Part shown: positions 45,295 through 52,877 of the stretch, piece after piece
How the letters are laid out: every line of letters begins with the position of its first letter
Numbering within the stretch: the first letter of the stretch is position 1
NCBI RefSeq assembly: GCF_009296315.1
Contig: NZ_WHLY01000002.1
Span: 806,001-870,000, forward strand
Length of the DNA stretch: 64,000 bases
DNA from: Salmonirosea aquatica
Lineage (GTDB): Bacteria; Bacteroidota; Bacteroidia; Cytophagales; Spirosomataceae
Direction: 5' to 3'
Position numbers and translations under genes: made by a program
The notes under the pieces: generated by a model
The model's database searches: none
What the model was told of the DNA's origin: nothing
Seen by the model: the letters and a program-made list of their open reading frames with translations, nothing else

Positions 45295-45405
45295 AAATAG
45301 CATTTCAGTGGAATCCAAGGGATTTACTACCAAGTTGTTATCAATCGACCAATTTTTAGAAAGAATCGAAAATTTTCCATTTTCAATTATCAACTGTCCA
45401 TTATT

Positions 45406-46056
45406 TTGGCTACCGCTCACTCCCTTACCGTTACCCGTTCTGCCCGCTACTTCACACTGGGCGAAATGAGCGAGCGCACGCGCCATGTATGGTTTGTATT
45501 GCACGGATACGGGCAATTGGCCGAATACTTCATTCGAAAATTTGAGAAGATCAGCGACGAGCAGACCTACGTCGTCGCGCCGGAGGCTTTGTCACACTTT
45601 TATCTGAACGGCAATTCAGGTCGCGTCGGCGCGTCGTGGATGACCCGCGAAGATCGCCTGAGCGAAATCGACGATTACGTCGCCTATTTGGAAAGTATTT
45701 ATAAGGCCGTTTTCCTGAATCACTCGCCGGACTCCCTTCGTATCACGCTACTGGGCTTTTCGCAGGGGACGGCCACGGCCTGCCGCTGGCTCGACCGAGG
45801 TCGCCTACGTTGCGATCGTCTGATACTCTGGGCGGGGTACTTCGCCAACGGTATCCGGGAAGTGATCGATTCCAACCGCCTTCCCCCCCAGGACACCCAT
45901 TACGTGTATGGTAACCGGGACGAGTACCTGACTCAACTCAATCTGACCGAGTACCTTGAATCACTGCAAACTGAGCTCCCTTTTCTCAAAGTACTGGAAT
46001 ACCCGGGTGGTCATGCGATTGACACGGAGGTACTGAGTAGTAGGTTCAAAGAATAA
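45406..46056 (+). CDS. Alpha/beta hydrolase (esterase/phospholipase type)
   Basis: A 216-residue serine hydrolase. The nucleophile elbow is LLGFSQGTATACRW (Ser about residue 122), the oxyanion region VWFVLHGYGQLAEY at the start and the His in EYPGGHAID near the C-terminus. The pattern fits the carboxylesterase/phospholipase (Abhydrolase_2) family. The native substrate is unknown. The start is placed at ATG 45406; AT-rich low-complexity sequence precedes it. Confidence 0.88.
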   Translation: MATAHSLTVTRSARYFTLGEMSERTRHVWFVLHGYGQLAEYFIRKFEKISDEQTYVVAPEALSHFYLNGNSGRVGASWMTREDRLSEIDDYVAYLESIYKAVFLNHSPDSLRITLLGFSQGTATACRWLDRGRLRCDRLILWAGYFANGIREVIDSNRLPPQDTHYVYGNRDEYLTQLNLTEYLESLQTELPFLKVLEYPGGHAIDTEVLSSRFKE

Positions 46057-46096
46057 AATTCGCTTTTTCTCTGTTCTCACCTCATCTCTTAACCCG

Positions 46097-46849
46097 TTAG
46101 CCCTTCCGATATACCGTGGTAGCGGCCGCTTGTGCAGCCGCCAGAATTGTAATGTCGGCAATGGTCACGTGGGGTGGCGCATTGATGGCGTAGAGAATAC
46201 TATCGGCAATATCTTCAGCCCGCAGGGGATCAAAACCTGCGTACACCTTGTCTGCCCGGGCTTCATCACCCTTGAAACGTACCATCGAAAACTCAGTTTC
46301 CACCGCGCCGGGCGCAATGTTGGTCACTTTAATCCCATGCTGGGTAAGGTCCAGCCGCATGCCCGCGCTCAGCGCTTCCACAGCGGCTTTGGAGGCACAA
46401 TACACCGTACCGTTGGCGTAGGTTTCCTTTCCGGCAATAGAACTCAGGTTCACGATGTGCCCCCGCCCGCGCCTGACCATGCCGGGTATTACGGCTTTAC
46501 TCACATACAGCAAGCCCTTGACATTACTGTCCAGCATGGCGTCCCAGTCGTCGGGATCGCCCGCATCCACGGGGTCAAAACCGTGGGCATTGCCGGCATT
46601 GTTAACCAGGATATCAATATTCTGCCAGTCGGAGCCCAGCGACTCGATCGCCTTGAAAGTATCCTTGCGGTCGCGGACGTCAAAGTCGAGCAATGTCGTT
46701 TTTATGTGGTGAAACTCTTCGCTTAAGTCGCGCAGGCGGTCTTTACGTCGGCCACAGAGAATAAGGTCGATGCCACTTTTGGCGAAGGCTTGCGCGGTGG
46801 CTTTACCGATTCCGGACGAAGCGCCGGTAATGAGGGCAATTCTGGACAT
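46097..46849 (-). CDS. Short-chain dehydrogenase (YdfG-like)
   Basis: A 250-residue NAD(P)-dependent SDR. The cofactor loop is ITGASSGIGKATAQAF, the structural NNAGNAHG motif is present, and the catalytic Ser-Tyr-Lys is seen as NLSSIAGKETYANGTVYCASKAAVEAL with YCASK. The following IAPGAVETEFS is also typical. Overall closest to YdfG-type 3-hydroxy acid dehydrogenases (serine/3-hydroxyisobutyrate). It converges with the hydrolase gene, 40 bp apart. Confidence 0.9.
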   Translation of the reverse strand: MSRIALITGASSGIGKATAQAFAKSGIDLILCGRRKDRLRDLSEEFHHIKTTLLDFDVRDRKDTFKAIESLGSDWQNIDILVNNAGNAHGFDPVDAGDPDDWDAMLDSNVKGLLYVSKAVIPGMVRRGRGHIVNLSSIAGKETYANGTVYCASKAAVEALSAGMRLDLTQHGIKVTNIAPGAVETEFSMVRFKGDEARADKVYAGFDPLRAEDIADSILYAINAPPHVTIADITILAAAQAAATTVYRKG

Positions 46850-47066
46850 GATTGCGTATAGGGGTTAAAAGTGAATAAGTAAGGCAGGCAAGGTACTTCC
46901 TAAAAGGCAGGTTTTCTGTGGGTACCTCGCCCGAAAAATCCGTTCCAACGATTTTTTGCATGGTAAGGAAAAGGCCGTTCTTGTGTTTTTCTACGTACCT
47001 GACGAGGTGCTCCGGGTAAAATACCCTGTATGCATTCTTTATCTTCAGTATTTATTTCTACAAAAA

Positions 47067-47888
47067 ATGACTTCGAGAACCATTTCTTCGATTCGGCTGG
47101 CGGGGTACCTTGTGCTGCTTTTCTTGGTTACTACTGCCCATGCGCAGGATTTGTCCCAATACGAAAAACGGGAGTACAAAACCGCCGCCGGCAACACCCT
47201 ACCCTACCGCTTGTTGTATCCTAAAAATTATGACAAAACCAAAAATTACCCCGTGATTCTGTTCCTGCACGGTGCGGGCGAACGCGGCAACGACAATGAA
47301 AAGCAGCTCACGCACGGCGCAAAAATGTTTCTGACCGAGCAAAACCGCGAGCAGTACCCTTGCTTTGTCATCATGCCACAGTGTCCGCAGGAAAGTTATT
47401 GGAGTTCGGTGCAAGCGGATCGCACCAAACAGCCTATGACCTTTAATTTTGATTATACCCGCCCGCCCAATTGGCCGCTGGAAGCCGCGCTGGATGTGGT
47501 GCAGCAACTCACCCAAGAGGAAGGCGTCGATCAGCGCCGCCTGTACATCATGGGACTTTCGATGGGCGGCATGGGTACCTTTGAAGAACTGTACCGCCAC
47601 CCCAATGTCTTTGCGGCCGCTGCGCCCATCTGCGGCGGAGCCGATGTGCCCGCCTACGACAAGCGCGTGCGCAAAACGCCATTCTGGGTGTTTCATGGTG
47701 ATGCGGACTCGGTGGTACCCGTGGAGAATTCGCGGCAGATCGTCGAAAAACTCAAACAACTAAAGGTACCTGTGCAGTATACCGAGTACCCCGGCGTGAA
47801 TCACAACAGTTGGGACAATGCCTTCGCCGAACCGCAGCTGCTACCCTGGCTATTTTCGCAGGCCCGGAAGAAGAAAGCGAAGTTTTGA
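47067..47888 (+). CDS. Secreted esterase of the prolyl oligopeptidase/PHB depolymerase type
   Basis: The ATG at 47067 gives 273 residues with a signal peptide (MTSRTISSIRLAGYLVLLFLVTTAHA). The core shows the oxyanion segment VILFLHGAGERGND, the nucleophile in LYIMGLSMGGMGTFE (Ser about residue 168), the Asp in FHGDADSVVPV and the His in PGVNHNSWDNAF. These features place it among extracellular dienelactone-hydrolase-like esterases often found with polysaccharide breakdown in Bacteroidota; no carbohydrate gene is next to it. Export to the periplasm or surface is expected. Confidence 0.88.
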   Translation: MTSRTISSIRLAGYLVLLFLVTTAHAQDLSQYEKREYKTAAGNTLPYRLLYPKNYDKTKNYPVILFLHGAGERGNDNEKQLTHGAKMFLTEQNREQYPCFVIMPQCPQESYWSSVQADRTKQPMTFNFDYTRPPNWPLEAALDVVQQLTQEEGVDQRRLYIMGLSMGGMGTFEELYRHPNVFAAAAPICGGADVPAYDKRVRKTPFWVFHGDADSVVPVENSRQIVEKLKQLKVPVQYTEYPGVNHNSWDNAFAEPQLLPWLFSQARKKKAKF

Positions 47889-48019
47889 GAACCTTGTACC
47901 CGTGGTACGTTTCAGAGCCTGGCCACGGACAGTCGTCATTACCGGCTATTTTCGCATAAAATGTGCCCTAGTAAGGAAAGTTTTGATAGCTTAGCTTATC
48001 GGTCAACTTTCAAGATAGT

Positions 48020-48526
48020 ATGCTACAACTTTTGTGGAGTGCGCTGAACGTCGCCCTGCTCATTTATTTTATCGTCCTTTGTTTCCGGGCCGCCAAACTC
48101 ATTCGGGAAAATTCGGGCTTGTTCGCTTCCATCCTTTTCGGGCTTGGTTTGCTGTCCTTCATGGGACAATCAGGAAAAGATAAAAATGCGAAAAATCAGG
48201 TCGTGAAGCAAGGTTTGACCTCGCAGGATAAAGCAGATCCAGCCTCGGTTCGTCATACTTACATAGACTTGGAAAAATCACTGGGAAACTCAATGGCCTT
48301 GTCCATACTATACGGAAAAGACAGCACCGGAAAGAGGGTACCCATTGACGCCCACTCAATCCGGAATGGGTTTGTCGGCGGGCTTGAATGGGTACCCCAT
48401 AGAATCCTCGTCAACACTACGGCCGATGGGAGTGATTTCAATTACACAGTCGACGGTATGCTGCAATGGAAGCTGCTGGGCGTAACGGTTTATCATCAGG
48501 CCAAAAAATTCAAAAAAGCAGAGTAG
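48020..48526 (+). CDS. Membrane-anchored protein of unknown function
   Basis: A 168-residue protein with two hydrophobic segments near the N-terminus (LWSALNVALLIYFIVLCF and FASILFGLGLLSFMG) followed by a soluble domain of about 110 residues that contains KSLGNSMALSILYG and NGFVGGLEWVPHRILVNT. I recognise no family. It lies 4 bp upstream of the cysteine desulfurase gene, so the two may be co-transcribed. Confidence 0.72.
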   Translation: MLQLLWSALNVALLIYFIVLCFRAAKLIRENSGLFASILFGLGLLSFMGQSGKDKNAKNQVVKQGLTSQDKADPASVRHTYIDLEKSLGNSMALSILYGKDSTGKRVPIDAHSIRNGFVGGLEWVPHRILVNTTADGSDFNYTVDGMLQWKLLGVTVYHQAKKFKKAE

Positions 48527-48530
48527 CTTC

Positions 48531-49676
48531 ATGGAATATAGCCGCCCCATCTACCTCGACTACAACGCCACCACCCCCGTAGACCCACGGGTACTGGATG
48601 CGATGCTCCCGTGGTTTACCGAACAATTCGGCAATGCCGCCAGCCGCACGCACCTCTACGGATGGGAAGCTGCCGACGCCGTAGCCCATGCCCGGCAACA
48701 GGTCGCCCGGCTGATCGGTGCCAGTGAAAAGGAAATTATCTTCACCAGCGGGGCTACGGAAGCCAACAATCTGGCATTGAAAGGTACCTTCGAAGCGCTC
48801 GGTGCGCAGAAGAACCACATCGTAACGGTAGCGACCGAGCACAAAGCCGTATTCGACACCTGCCAGCACCTTGAAGCCCTCGGGGCTGAAGTCACCTACC
48901 TCATGCCCGCCTCGGACGGTCTTATTACCCTGGAACAGCTTGAAAACGCACTTCGACCCGACACCTTGCTGGTATCGGTGATGTATGCCAACAACGAAAT
49001 CGGCGTAATCCAGCCCATCGCCGACATAGGAAGGCTGTGTCGGGAACGGGTCATAATTTTCCATACGGATGCTACGCAGGCGGTAGGGAAAATTCCGGTC
49101 GACGTAGCCAGGGACAACATCGACCTACTTAGTCTGTCGGCGCACAAGTTGTACGGCCCTAAGGGAATCGGCGCTTTGTATGTGCGCAAAGGCATTAAAC
49201 TCACCGCCCAACTGGATGGCGGCCGTCACGAGCGCGGACTGCGGTCGGGTACCCTGAATGTGCCGGGAATTGTGGGTTTGGGGAAAGCCTGTCAGCTGGC
49301 GGGTACTTCGATGCTGGAAGAAGAGAAACGGCTTTCGATACTCCGTGATAGACTGGAAAACGAAATTCTAAACGCAGTAATTGATACGCACGTCAATGGA
49401 AATCGTACCTACCGCCTACCCCAGACGACCAATATTTCCTTTGAGAATGTAGACGGAGAAGCCCTGTTGATGTCCTTCAACCGTATCGCCGTATCCAATG
49501 GGTCGGCCTGTACGTCGGCGCTGATAGAACCCTCGTACGTGTTAAAAGCCCTGGGGGTACCTGACGACCTCGCCCATGCCTCGGTGCGGTTTAGTTTGGG
49601 GCGTTTCACCCGCGAGGCGGACGTTGAAGAAACTATCGCCCACGTGCGGGATGTAGTGGAACGGCTGCGGAGGTAA
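48531..49676 (+). CDS. Cysteine desulfurase (NifS/IscS-like)
   Basis: A 381-residue PLP enzyme that takes sulfur from cysteine for Fe-S clusters or tRNA thiolation. It begins IYLDYNATTPVDPRVLDAML, binds PLP through the Lys in SLSAHKLYGPKGIGALYV and carries the catalytic Cys in NGSACTSALIEPSYVLKALG. This is a group I (IscS/NifS) layout. No scaffold or iscR gene is adjacent, so it may serve as the general sulfur donor. A 3-bp to 4-bp gap to the preceding membrane protein suggests an operon. Confidence 0.94.
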   Translation: MEYSRPIYLDYNATTPVDPRVLDAMLPWFTEQFGNAASRTHLYGWEAADAVAHARQQVARLIGASEKEIIFTSGATEANNLALKGTFEALGAQKNHIVTVATEHKAVFDTCQHLEALGAEVTYLMPASDGLITLEQLENALRPDTLLVSVMYANNEIGVIQPIADIGRLCRERVIIFHTDATQAVGKIPVDVARDNIDLLSLSAHKLYGPKGIGALYVRKGIKLTAQLDGGRHERGLRSGTLNVPGIVGLGKACQLAGTSMLEEEKRLSILRDRLENEILNAVIDTHVNGNRTYRLPQTTNISFENVDGEALLMSFNRIAVSNGSACTSALIEPSYVLKALGVPDDLAHASVRFSLGRFTREADVEETIAHVRDVVERLRR

Positions 49677-49764
49677 TCTCAGGGTCGAGTTTTTTCCTAA
49701 CTTGCCAGAAAATGAGTCAGTCATTTTTTCCAAAATCCATTGTCTACTATCAATTTTCAAAAAA

Positions 49765-50355
49765 ATGCCCCGCTTATTTCCTTATATGCACGTCGAAAAC
49801 TTCCTTGACGAAGACCTCAGCCAACAGCTACTGGCCTACGCAGTTAATAATAAAGATATTTATACGCATTCGCTGGTAGGAAAGGAAAATAAGATCAACG
49901 AAAAGGTACGTATTTCGCACGTATCGCGGGAGCTTGGCCCATGGGAGAAAGTCATTCAGGAAAAAGTGGAAGCATTTTACCCCCAAATCCGGCAGGGACT
50001 GGGTATGGCGGATTTTAACAAAAGAAAAAACTTCGAAATCGAACTGGCCGCCCACGGCGACGGCGCATTTTTCAAGCCCCATATCGACATGCGGCTCGGC
50101 GAAACCGGCGACCGCGTAATCAGTGCCGTATACTACCTGCACGGTACTCCTAAAAACTTCGCCGGTGGTGGGCTTAAAATTTATCCCATGGAGATTTTTC
50201 CGGGCGACGACCAGCCCGTCGTGCTGGAACCTACCCACAATTCGCTAGCGGTATTCCAGTCGTACGTCCACCACGAGGTGTTGCCGGTCAGCTGCCCGAG
50301 CGGAGAGTTTCAGGACTATCGCTTCGCCATCAACTGCTGGATTCATAAGGCGTAG
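49765..50355 (+). CDS. 2-Oxoglutarate/Fe(II)-dependent dioxygenase
   Basis: A 196-residue protein with the jelly-roll iron site HIDMRLGETGDR (His-x-Asp), the distal His in FQSYVHHEVLPVSC and the 2-oxoglutarate-binding Arg in QDYRFAINCW. The segment VISAVYYLHGTPKNFAGGGLKIYP is typical of prolyl-4-hydroxylase-like 2OG oxygenases of the PiuC/P4Hc type. The substrate is unknown; peptide-bound residues or small amino acids are possible. The start at 49765 is chosen because the upstream 21 codons are low-complexity. Confidence 0.88.
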   Translation: MPRLFPYMHVENFLDEDLSQQLLAYAVNNKDIYTHSLVGKENKINEKVRISHVSRELGPWEKVIQEKVEAFYPQIRQGLGMADFNKRKNFEIELAAHGDGAFFKPHIDMRLGETGDRVISAVYYLHGTPKNFAGGGLKIYPMEIFPGDDQPVVLEPTHNSLAVFQSYVHHEVLPVSCPSGEFQDYRFAINCWIHKA

Positions 50356-50470
50356 GCTGTTGAAGCTATCGTAGGGTCGCTGTGCAACCTGCTTGATAGT
50401 GTGCTACTACTATATTCTTATCCGAATTATAGAAATGGCTTTCGTTTTATTTTTTCCTCACGAAATTCTA

Positions 50471-50478
50471 TATATTTG
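50471..50478 (+). promoter_or_regulatory. Candidate -7 box of the AraC-type gene
   Basis: TATATTTG fits TAnnTTTG and lies 71 bp before the start codon. The AT-rich stretch upstream has no clear -33 box. Confidence 0.4.
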
Positions 50479-50548
50479 GTACCCTATGGGTCAGAATCCT
50501 CTGAACCCACCTCTTACCTGAACGCGCACTAAACCCGGCACTATCGAG

Positions 50549-51532
50549 ATGAAAGCAAAGCAAACCCTCGACATATCACGGCACCTGGCTGTCCGAAAAT
50601 TGGATGATATGGTAGAAAACCGGACCGTTTACCCGCTGAAGATGGCTGAACTCAATATATACGAGACACACGCAGTTGCCGAAAAGGTGCAGCTGTCGTT
50701 CAGCAGTCCGGTGCTGGCCAGTATGATTCGGGGTAAGAAGATCATGCACCTTGAAAACACCCCGGCTTTTGATTTTTATCCCGGCGAGTCGGTGATGGTG
50801 CCCGGGCACAGCGCGATGCACATCGATTTTCCGGAAGCTACCCTCCAGAACCCTACCCAATGCCTGGCGTTAGCCCTGTCCGAAGAAAAAACCCATCAAT
50901 TGACCGATCAGTTGAATGACCGCTTTCCGCTGATCGATAGCACCGAGGGCTGGAAATTTACGCCCGACAATCTGTATTTTACCAACGAAGAAGCCATCAA
51001 TCAGCTGCTCAACCGCCTGATTTTCGTCTGCTCGGAAGGTAATTCAGCGCGGGACTACTTTGCGGAGCTTATCCTGCAAGAACTTACCATCCGGCTCATG
51101 CAGACTAAGGCGCGGCGCATTATGCTCAACGATCCGGCCGTATTTGCCAACCAGAATCGCCTGGCTTATGCCGTACAGTACCTGCGTGACCATCTGCACG
51201 AAAGCATATCCGTGGCTACCCTGGCTGAAAAAGCCTGCATGAGCGAACCAAATTTCTATCGTTGCTTCCGGCAGCAATTCGGATTTTCGCCCGTCGAGTT
51301 CATCAACCGCGAACGTATTCAATGGGGTACCCAGCTCCTGATCCACACGGATCGGACGATCACTGAAATAGCCACCGACTGCGGGTTCAACCACGTCAAC
51401 TACTTCACGAAATTATTCCGCCGCCAAACAGGTGCCACACCTACCGAATTCCGCGAGCGCCAGAAGACCCGGACCAACACCCAGTCGGCTTTGTGGGCTA
51501 CCTCCGAATCATGGCGAAACGGAGCTTTTTGA
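50549..51532 (+). CDS. AraC family transcriptional regulator
   Basis: A 327-residue regulator with an N-terminal AraC_N-type cupin domain (about residues 20-180, FDFYPGESVMVPGHSAMHIDFP) and a C-terminal double helix-turn-helix (about 205-305): the first in SVATLAEKACMSEPNFYRCFRQQFGFSPVEFI, the second in TITEIATDCGFNHVNYFTKLFRRQTGATPTEFR (helices only). It lies 144 bp upstream of the cox-like cluster on the same strand and probably controls it. The spacer between contains repeats of AGAAT/ATTCT. Confidence 0.92.
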   Translation: MKAKQTLDISRHLAVRKLDDMVENRTVYPLKMAELNIYETHAVAEKVQLSFSSPVLASMIRGKKIMHLENTPAFDFYPGESVMVPGHSAMHIDFPEATLQNPTQCLALALSEEKTHQLTDQLNDRFPLIDSTEGWKFTPDNLYFTNEEAINQLLNRLIFVCSEGNSARDYFAELILQELTIRLMQTKARRIMLNDPAVFANQNRLAYAVQYLRDHLHESISVATLAEKACMSEPNFYRCFRQQFGFSPVEFINRERIQWGTQLLIHTDRTITEIATDCGFNHVNYFTKLFRRQTGATPTEFRERQKTRTNTQSALWATSESWRNGAF

Positions 51533-51589
51533 GGCTATTTACTCCGTAGTATTTTTTCTTCTTCTCAGGTACCCTCTTTCTGATAGAAT

Positions 51590-51646
51590 CGTGTAGTAGA
51601 ATGAGGCAATCGTTCTAATGAATAGAATTATTCTTTTGTAAATTTG
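51590..51646 (+). promoter_or_regulatory. Candidate operator and -7 box before the cox-like cluster
   Basis: TAAATTTG (51639-51646) matches TAnnTTTG and lies 30 bp before the coxG start. Upstream, the pentamer AGAAT or its complement ATTCT/GTTCT recurs several times between about 51584 and 51634, partly as the inverted pair TTCTA/TAGAA. This would suit binding by an AraC-type dimer, such as the protein encoded just upstream. Confidence 0.42.
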
Positions 51647-51676
51647 AACTGTTTCAATTTTCAAAAATTCTGAACG

Positions 51677-52120
51677 ATGGATTTATCCGGCTCCCACATC
51701 CTCAATGCCACGCCCGATCGGGTGTGGGCCATGCTCATGGATACCGACGTGCTGGCGCGAATCGTACCCGGTGTCACAACTTTGGAAAAAACGGGTGAAA
51801 ACGAATACAAAGCCATTGCCCAGGTTAAAATGGGGCCCGTCAATGGTTCGTTTTCGGGTGGCCTGACCATGCAGGACATTCGTGAGGGCGAGGGCTACAC
51901 ACTGAATGTGAAGCAAAGCAGCAAAATCGGCAACGCCGACGCCACCGTCAAAATTGATCTGAAATCCGTTGACGACGACAAGACTGAACTGGTTTTCGAT
52001 GGCGGGGCCAAGCTATCGGGCCTGCTGGCCCGCACCGGCAACCGCGTCATGAGTGGAGTCGCAAACTCACTGACCAAGCAATTTTTTGAAAATTTCGAAC
52101 AAGAAATTTCAAGCAGTTGA
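51677..52120 (+). CDS. CoxG-like SRPBCC protein
   Basis: A 147-residue protein of the CO dehydrogenase subunit G family (START/SRPBCC fold). It shows the standard N-terminus MDLSGSHILNATPDRVWAMLMD, then IVPGVTTLEKTGENEYKAIAQVKMGPV and FDGGAKLSGLLARTGNRVM. In aerobic CO dehydrogenase systems CoxG anchors or recruits the enzyme to the membrane; here a membrane segment is absent. It opens the cox-like operon. Confidence 0.9.
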   Translation: MDLSGSHILNATPDRVWAMLMDTDVLARIVPGVTTLEKTGENEYKAIAQVKMGPVNGSFSGGLTMQDIREGEGYTLNVKQSSKIGNADATVKIDLKSVDDDKTELVFDGGAKLSGLLARTGNRVMSGVANSLTKQFFENFEQEISSS

Positions 52121-52252
52121 CAATGGACAGTTGACAAAACTCACATCGACTTCGGCTTTGAGCATTTCACATCCGGTAGCTTTTGACCTTGTGCCTTTGT
52201 AGCTCTGTGCCTTTGTTCCTAAAAACATTTACTAACCCTTAACCCAAAAAAC

Positions 52253-52735
52253 ATGACCCAAATCACCGTAAAAGTCAATGGCAAAGTACACTCCCACGAG
52301 GTAGAACCCCGGACGCTCCTGGCTCACTACCTGCGCGAGCAACTGAGCCTGACGGGTACCCACATCGGCTGCGATACCAGCAGCTGCGGTTCCTGTACCA
52401 TCCATATGGACGGCATGGCCGTCAAATCCTGCTCCATCCTGGCCGTTCAAGCCGACGGCTGCGAAATCACTACCATCGAAGGCCTCGCCACCGACGGGCA
52501 ACTACACCCTGTGCAGGCGGGCTTCAAGGAATGCCACGGGTTGCAGTGCGGCTTTTGTACCACGGGCATGATCATGACCGCCGTGGACTTGCTGAATCAA
52601 AATCCCGACCCCACCGAATCAGACATTCGTCATGGCCTGGAAGGCAACTTCTGCCGTTGCACGGGGTACCATAACATTGTGCGAAGCGTGCAATGGGCCG
52701 CAGAAGCAATGAAGAAAGAGATCATGGTAGAGTGA
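52253..52735 (+). CDS. Small iron-sulfur subunit of a molybdenum hydroxylase (CoxS-like)
   Basis: A 160-residue protein with two [2Fe-2S] clusters. The plant-ferredoxin cluster is seen in [16 protein letters not shown] and a following Cys in VKSCSILA; the second, helical cluster in [15 protein letters not shown] and [14 protein letters not shown]. All eight Cys are present. It passes electrons from the molybdenum centre of the large subunit to the FAD subunit. Upstream neighbour is coxG, downstream the large subunit. Confidence 0.96.
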   Translation: MTQITVKVNGKVHSHEVEPRTLLAHYLREQLSLTGTHIGCDTSSCGSCTIHMDGMAVKSCSILAVQADGCEITTIEGLATDGQLHPVQAGFKECHGLQCGFCTTGMIMTAVDLLNQNPDPTESDIRHGLEGNFCRCTGYHNIVRSVQWAAEAMKKEIMVE

Positions 52736-52877
52736 TAGGGTTTTGAATAATAGAATCCTAATCTATTCCATGACTTGACCTCATAAGATCAAGTACTCTA
52801 TACCAGTGTACCTGTACCCTGAATCATTTATTCTCTCATCGCACCGGCCACCCGGTCACTCATCCAAAAGCAAACCC

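Noticed and set aside
45280-45516. 78-codon minus-strand frame
   Set aside because: Built mostly from low-complexity spacer and from the reverse of the hydrolase gene.
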